A DNA stretch of 64,000 nucleotides from contig NW_026945753.1 of NCBI RefSeq assembly GCF_034702125.1, forward strand, positions 281,001 through 345,000, read 5' to 3'. The notes below the pieces were generated by a model. The model ran no database searches and was not told where the DNA came from. It saw nothing but the letters and a program-made list of their open reading frames with translations. Source of the stretch: Engraulis encrasicolus. Its lineage: Eukaryota > Chordata > Actinopteri > Clupeiformes > Engraulidae. Shown piece by piece: positions 62,353 to 64,000 of this stretch (its first letter is position 1; the number at the start of each line of letters is the position of its first letter). Position numbers and translations under genes: made by a program.

Positions 62353-62640
62353 TCATGGGCAGTCATGGGTTAGGGCACCAGACTTGTAGCCCCCAAAGGT
62401 TGCTGGTTCGACTCCCCACCCGCCAGATTGGTGGGGGGAGTAATTGAAAAGTGCTCTCCTCCATCTTCCTCTATGACCTAGGTACCCTGAGTATAGTTTC
62501 GTCCCGCCGCTCCCTTTTGGGCGCCATTGGGGGGCCCCCTGTTTTGGTGAGGTATGAGTGCAATTGTGTTGTGTGCAGTGTTGCCTTGTGTGGTGTGGAG
62601 TGCTGTGTCACAATGGCAATGGGAGTTGGAGGTTTTTTTT
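62353..62640 (+). repeat. S1 SINE, copy 3
   Basis: The duplicate of 58630-58912, in the intron before the AIG1 exon. Confidence 0.75.
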
Positions 62641-62785
62641 TCCAGCAGGGATTTCATACTGTAGTCAACTCTACAACATGTATTATATCTCACCTCAGTT
62701 TGAAACTGACGTGAATGCACTTTCTATGAATTATTGATTGGGAAGTGGTATTGTCTCATCATCTAGATTGAACATCAGGCTTAAT

Positions 62786-62903
<118 letters not shown>

Positions 62904-62917
62904 TTGCGTATTTGCAG

Positions 62918-63714
62918 TGGGAGGAGAGAGTCCTGGTCCAACTCTCCCAGTGTCTCCTGCTGTGTCTGAGCTGAGGCTGGTGCTGCTGGGGGGGAGTGCA
63001 GCTGGGAAGAGGGCAGCAGGAAACACCATCCTGGGCACAGAGGAGTTTGGGAGGCAAGCCAGCACAGACACATCCACAGAGACCCAGCGCAGTGAAAGCA
63101 GACAGGGGGAGGTGGCTGGGAGACAGGTGACTGTGGTGGACACTCCAGACTGGTTCTGCAGTGGACTGTCTGATAAGGATATGAGACAGGACGTGGGACT
63201 TTGTATCCATCTGTCTGCCCCAGGACCTCACGCCTTCCTCCTAGTTGTTCCAGTGGAGCTGTCTGAAGGGGAGTGGAAGAAGATGCTGGAGAAGATGGAG
63301 GACATTTTGGGGGAGGGATGTTGGAGACACACGCTGATCCTCTTCACCCATGCCGAGGGACTGGGGGAGAGGAGTGTGGAAGATTTGCTCCAGACAGGGA
63401 GCCAGGAGCTCCAGCAGCTGGTAGAGAAATGTGGGAACAGGTGTCACATTCTCAACATTAGGGACAGGCCTGATGACACTGAGATCACAAAACTGGTAGA
63501 GAAGATAGATGAGATGGTGTCAGGAAACAGAGAGGTATTTTACAGTAGTGAGACCTACCAGGAGGCAGAGAGACAACTGAGAGAGCTACAGAGGAGGATG
63601 CAGAGAGAGGTAGATGAGAGGAGACTAAGGGAGGAGAAAGACAGGAGAGAAGAGCTTGACAGAAACTGTGCATGTTGCGTCAGGCGGATCCTGGGCACGG
63701 GCCCGCTTGATTGA
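62918..63714 (+). CDS. AIG1/GIMAP-type GTPase terminal exon (gene C)
   Basis: A single 797-bp exon (acceptor gcgtatttgcag) codes residues 653-917. SELRLVLLGGSAAGKRAAGN is the G1 region and NTILG follows as in all GIMAPs. QVTVVDTPDWF is G3, LILFTHAEGLG is G4, and ERSVEDLLQTGSQELQQLVE with CGNRCHILNI is the GIMAP conserved box and G5 region. A charged helix follows (EAERQLRELQRRMQREVDER) and the end is CACCVRRILGTGPLD. The P-loop has Arg where Ser/Thr should bind magnesium, G3 reads DTPD instead of DTPG, and G4 reads THAE instead of THGD/TRKD, so GTP hydrolysis is doubtful. The cysteine pair near the end could be lipidated. Confidence 0.9.
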
Positions 63715-64000
63715 CAGCCGTCTGCACCGCTCCTAACTGCGCTGAGTAGCGTGGTGCCATGCTGCAGGCACCAGGTGTAGGTAATTTCTGATTGCCCCTA
63801 ATTGGCATGGATCTCAAACAAAAGACATGGCGTGTTGCTGTTCATTCACTTCACGAGAGAGCAGCAACACGGCCGGTCGACAAAAGTTTTAATGCCAAAC
63901 ATTCTTAACAAAATCCTAACAGCTTGGGGAAAAAAGGACTTCAGAAGGCTACCGGTAAGACCAGAGACTTTTGATCTAAATGTGCATGGCTACGCTCTTA
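63715..64000. other. Downstream of gene C, nothing recognised
   Basis: Contains no clear AATAAA. A donor-like word (accg|gtaaga at 63956) near the window end could belong to a further exon or gene, but nothing else supports it. Confidence 0.3.

Overview
The window looks like a piece of a teleost fish chromosome. Genes are split into short exons with GT-AG introns. The non-coding part is crowded with fish-type tRNA-derived SINEs, L2-like LINE ends, Tc1/mariner, hAT-, piggyBac- and Harbinger-like elements, and very long (GT)n tracts. No species can be named from sequence alone. One N base occurs at 36177. No rRNA, functional tRNA, CRISPR array or bacterial-type operon was seen.

Three plus-strand gene models can be assembled, and almost every exon in them is symmetrical phase 1-1. 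Gene A (about 13.1-30.7 kb) encodes a short start exon, a V-set Ig domain, small linkers, a coiled coil, two 15-residue linkers and a C-terminal CARD (421 codons from the ATG at 15213). Gene B (36.05-39.43 kb; its 5' part was not found) encodes a SEA domain with a G-SVLV autocleavage motif, two related basic linker exons and a terminal transmembrane exon. Gene C (49.07-63.71 kb) starts with a seven-residue exon and encodes FN3-FN3-coiled coil-linker-FN3-FN3-coiled coil-linker-AIG1/GIMAP GTPase; its exons sum to exactly 918 codons including the stop.

Genes A and C start without a visible signal peptide and show no membrane segment, so as modelled they are cytosolic proteins built from domains usually found outside the cell (Ig V, FN3), joined by coiled coils to an innate-immune effector module (CARD, AIG1). 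The inferred theme is a modular receptor or sensor cluster in which phase-1 cassettes are shuffled. Inside gene C the FN3-FN3-coiled-coil-linker block has been tandemly duplicated, with both breakpoints in (GT)n tracts. The second-position FN3 copies differ by about 25 replacement codons against 4 silent ones while the flanking introns are nearly identical.

Layout: 1-12.9 kb, repeats with no convincing gene; 12.9-31.2 kb, gene A with introns full of transposons; 31.2-36.0 kb, intergenic repeats including a 1.9-kb TIR element; 36.0-39.9 kb, gene B; 39.9-49.0 kb, repeats including an L2-like LINE and a 5.8-kb nested TIR element; 49.0-63.7 kb, gene C in two paralogous units (the first swollen by insertions absent from the second); 63.7-64 kb, nothing recognised.
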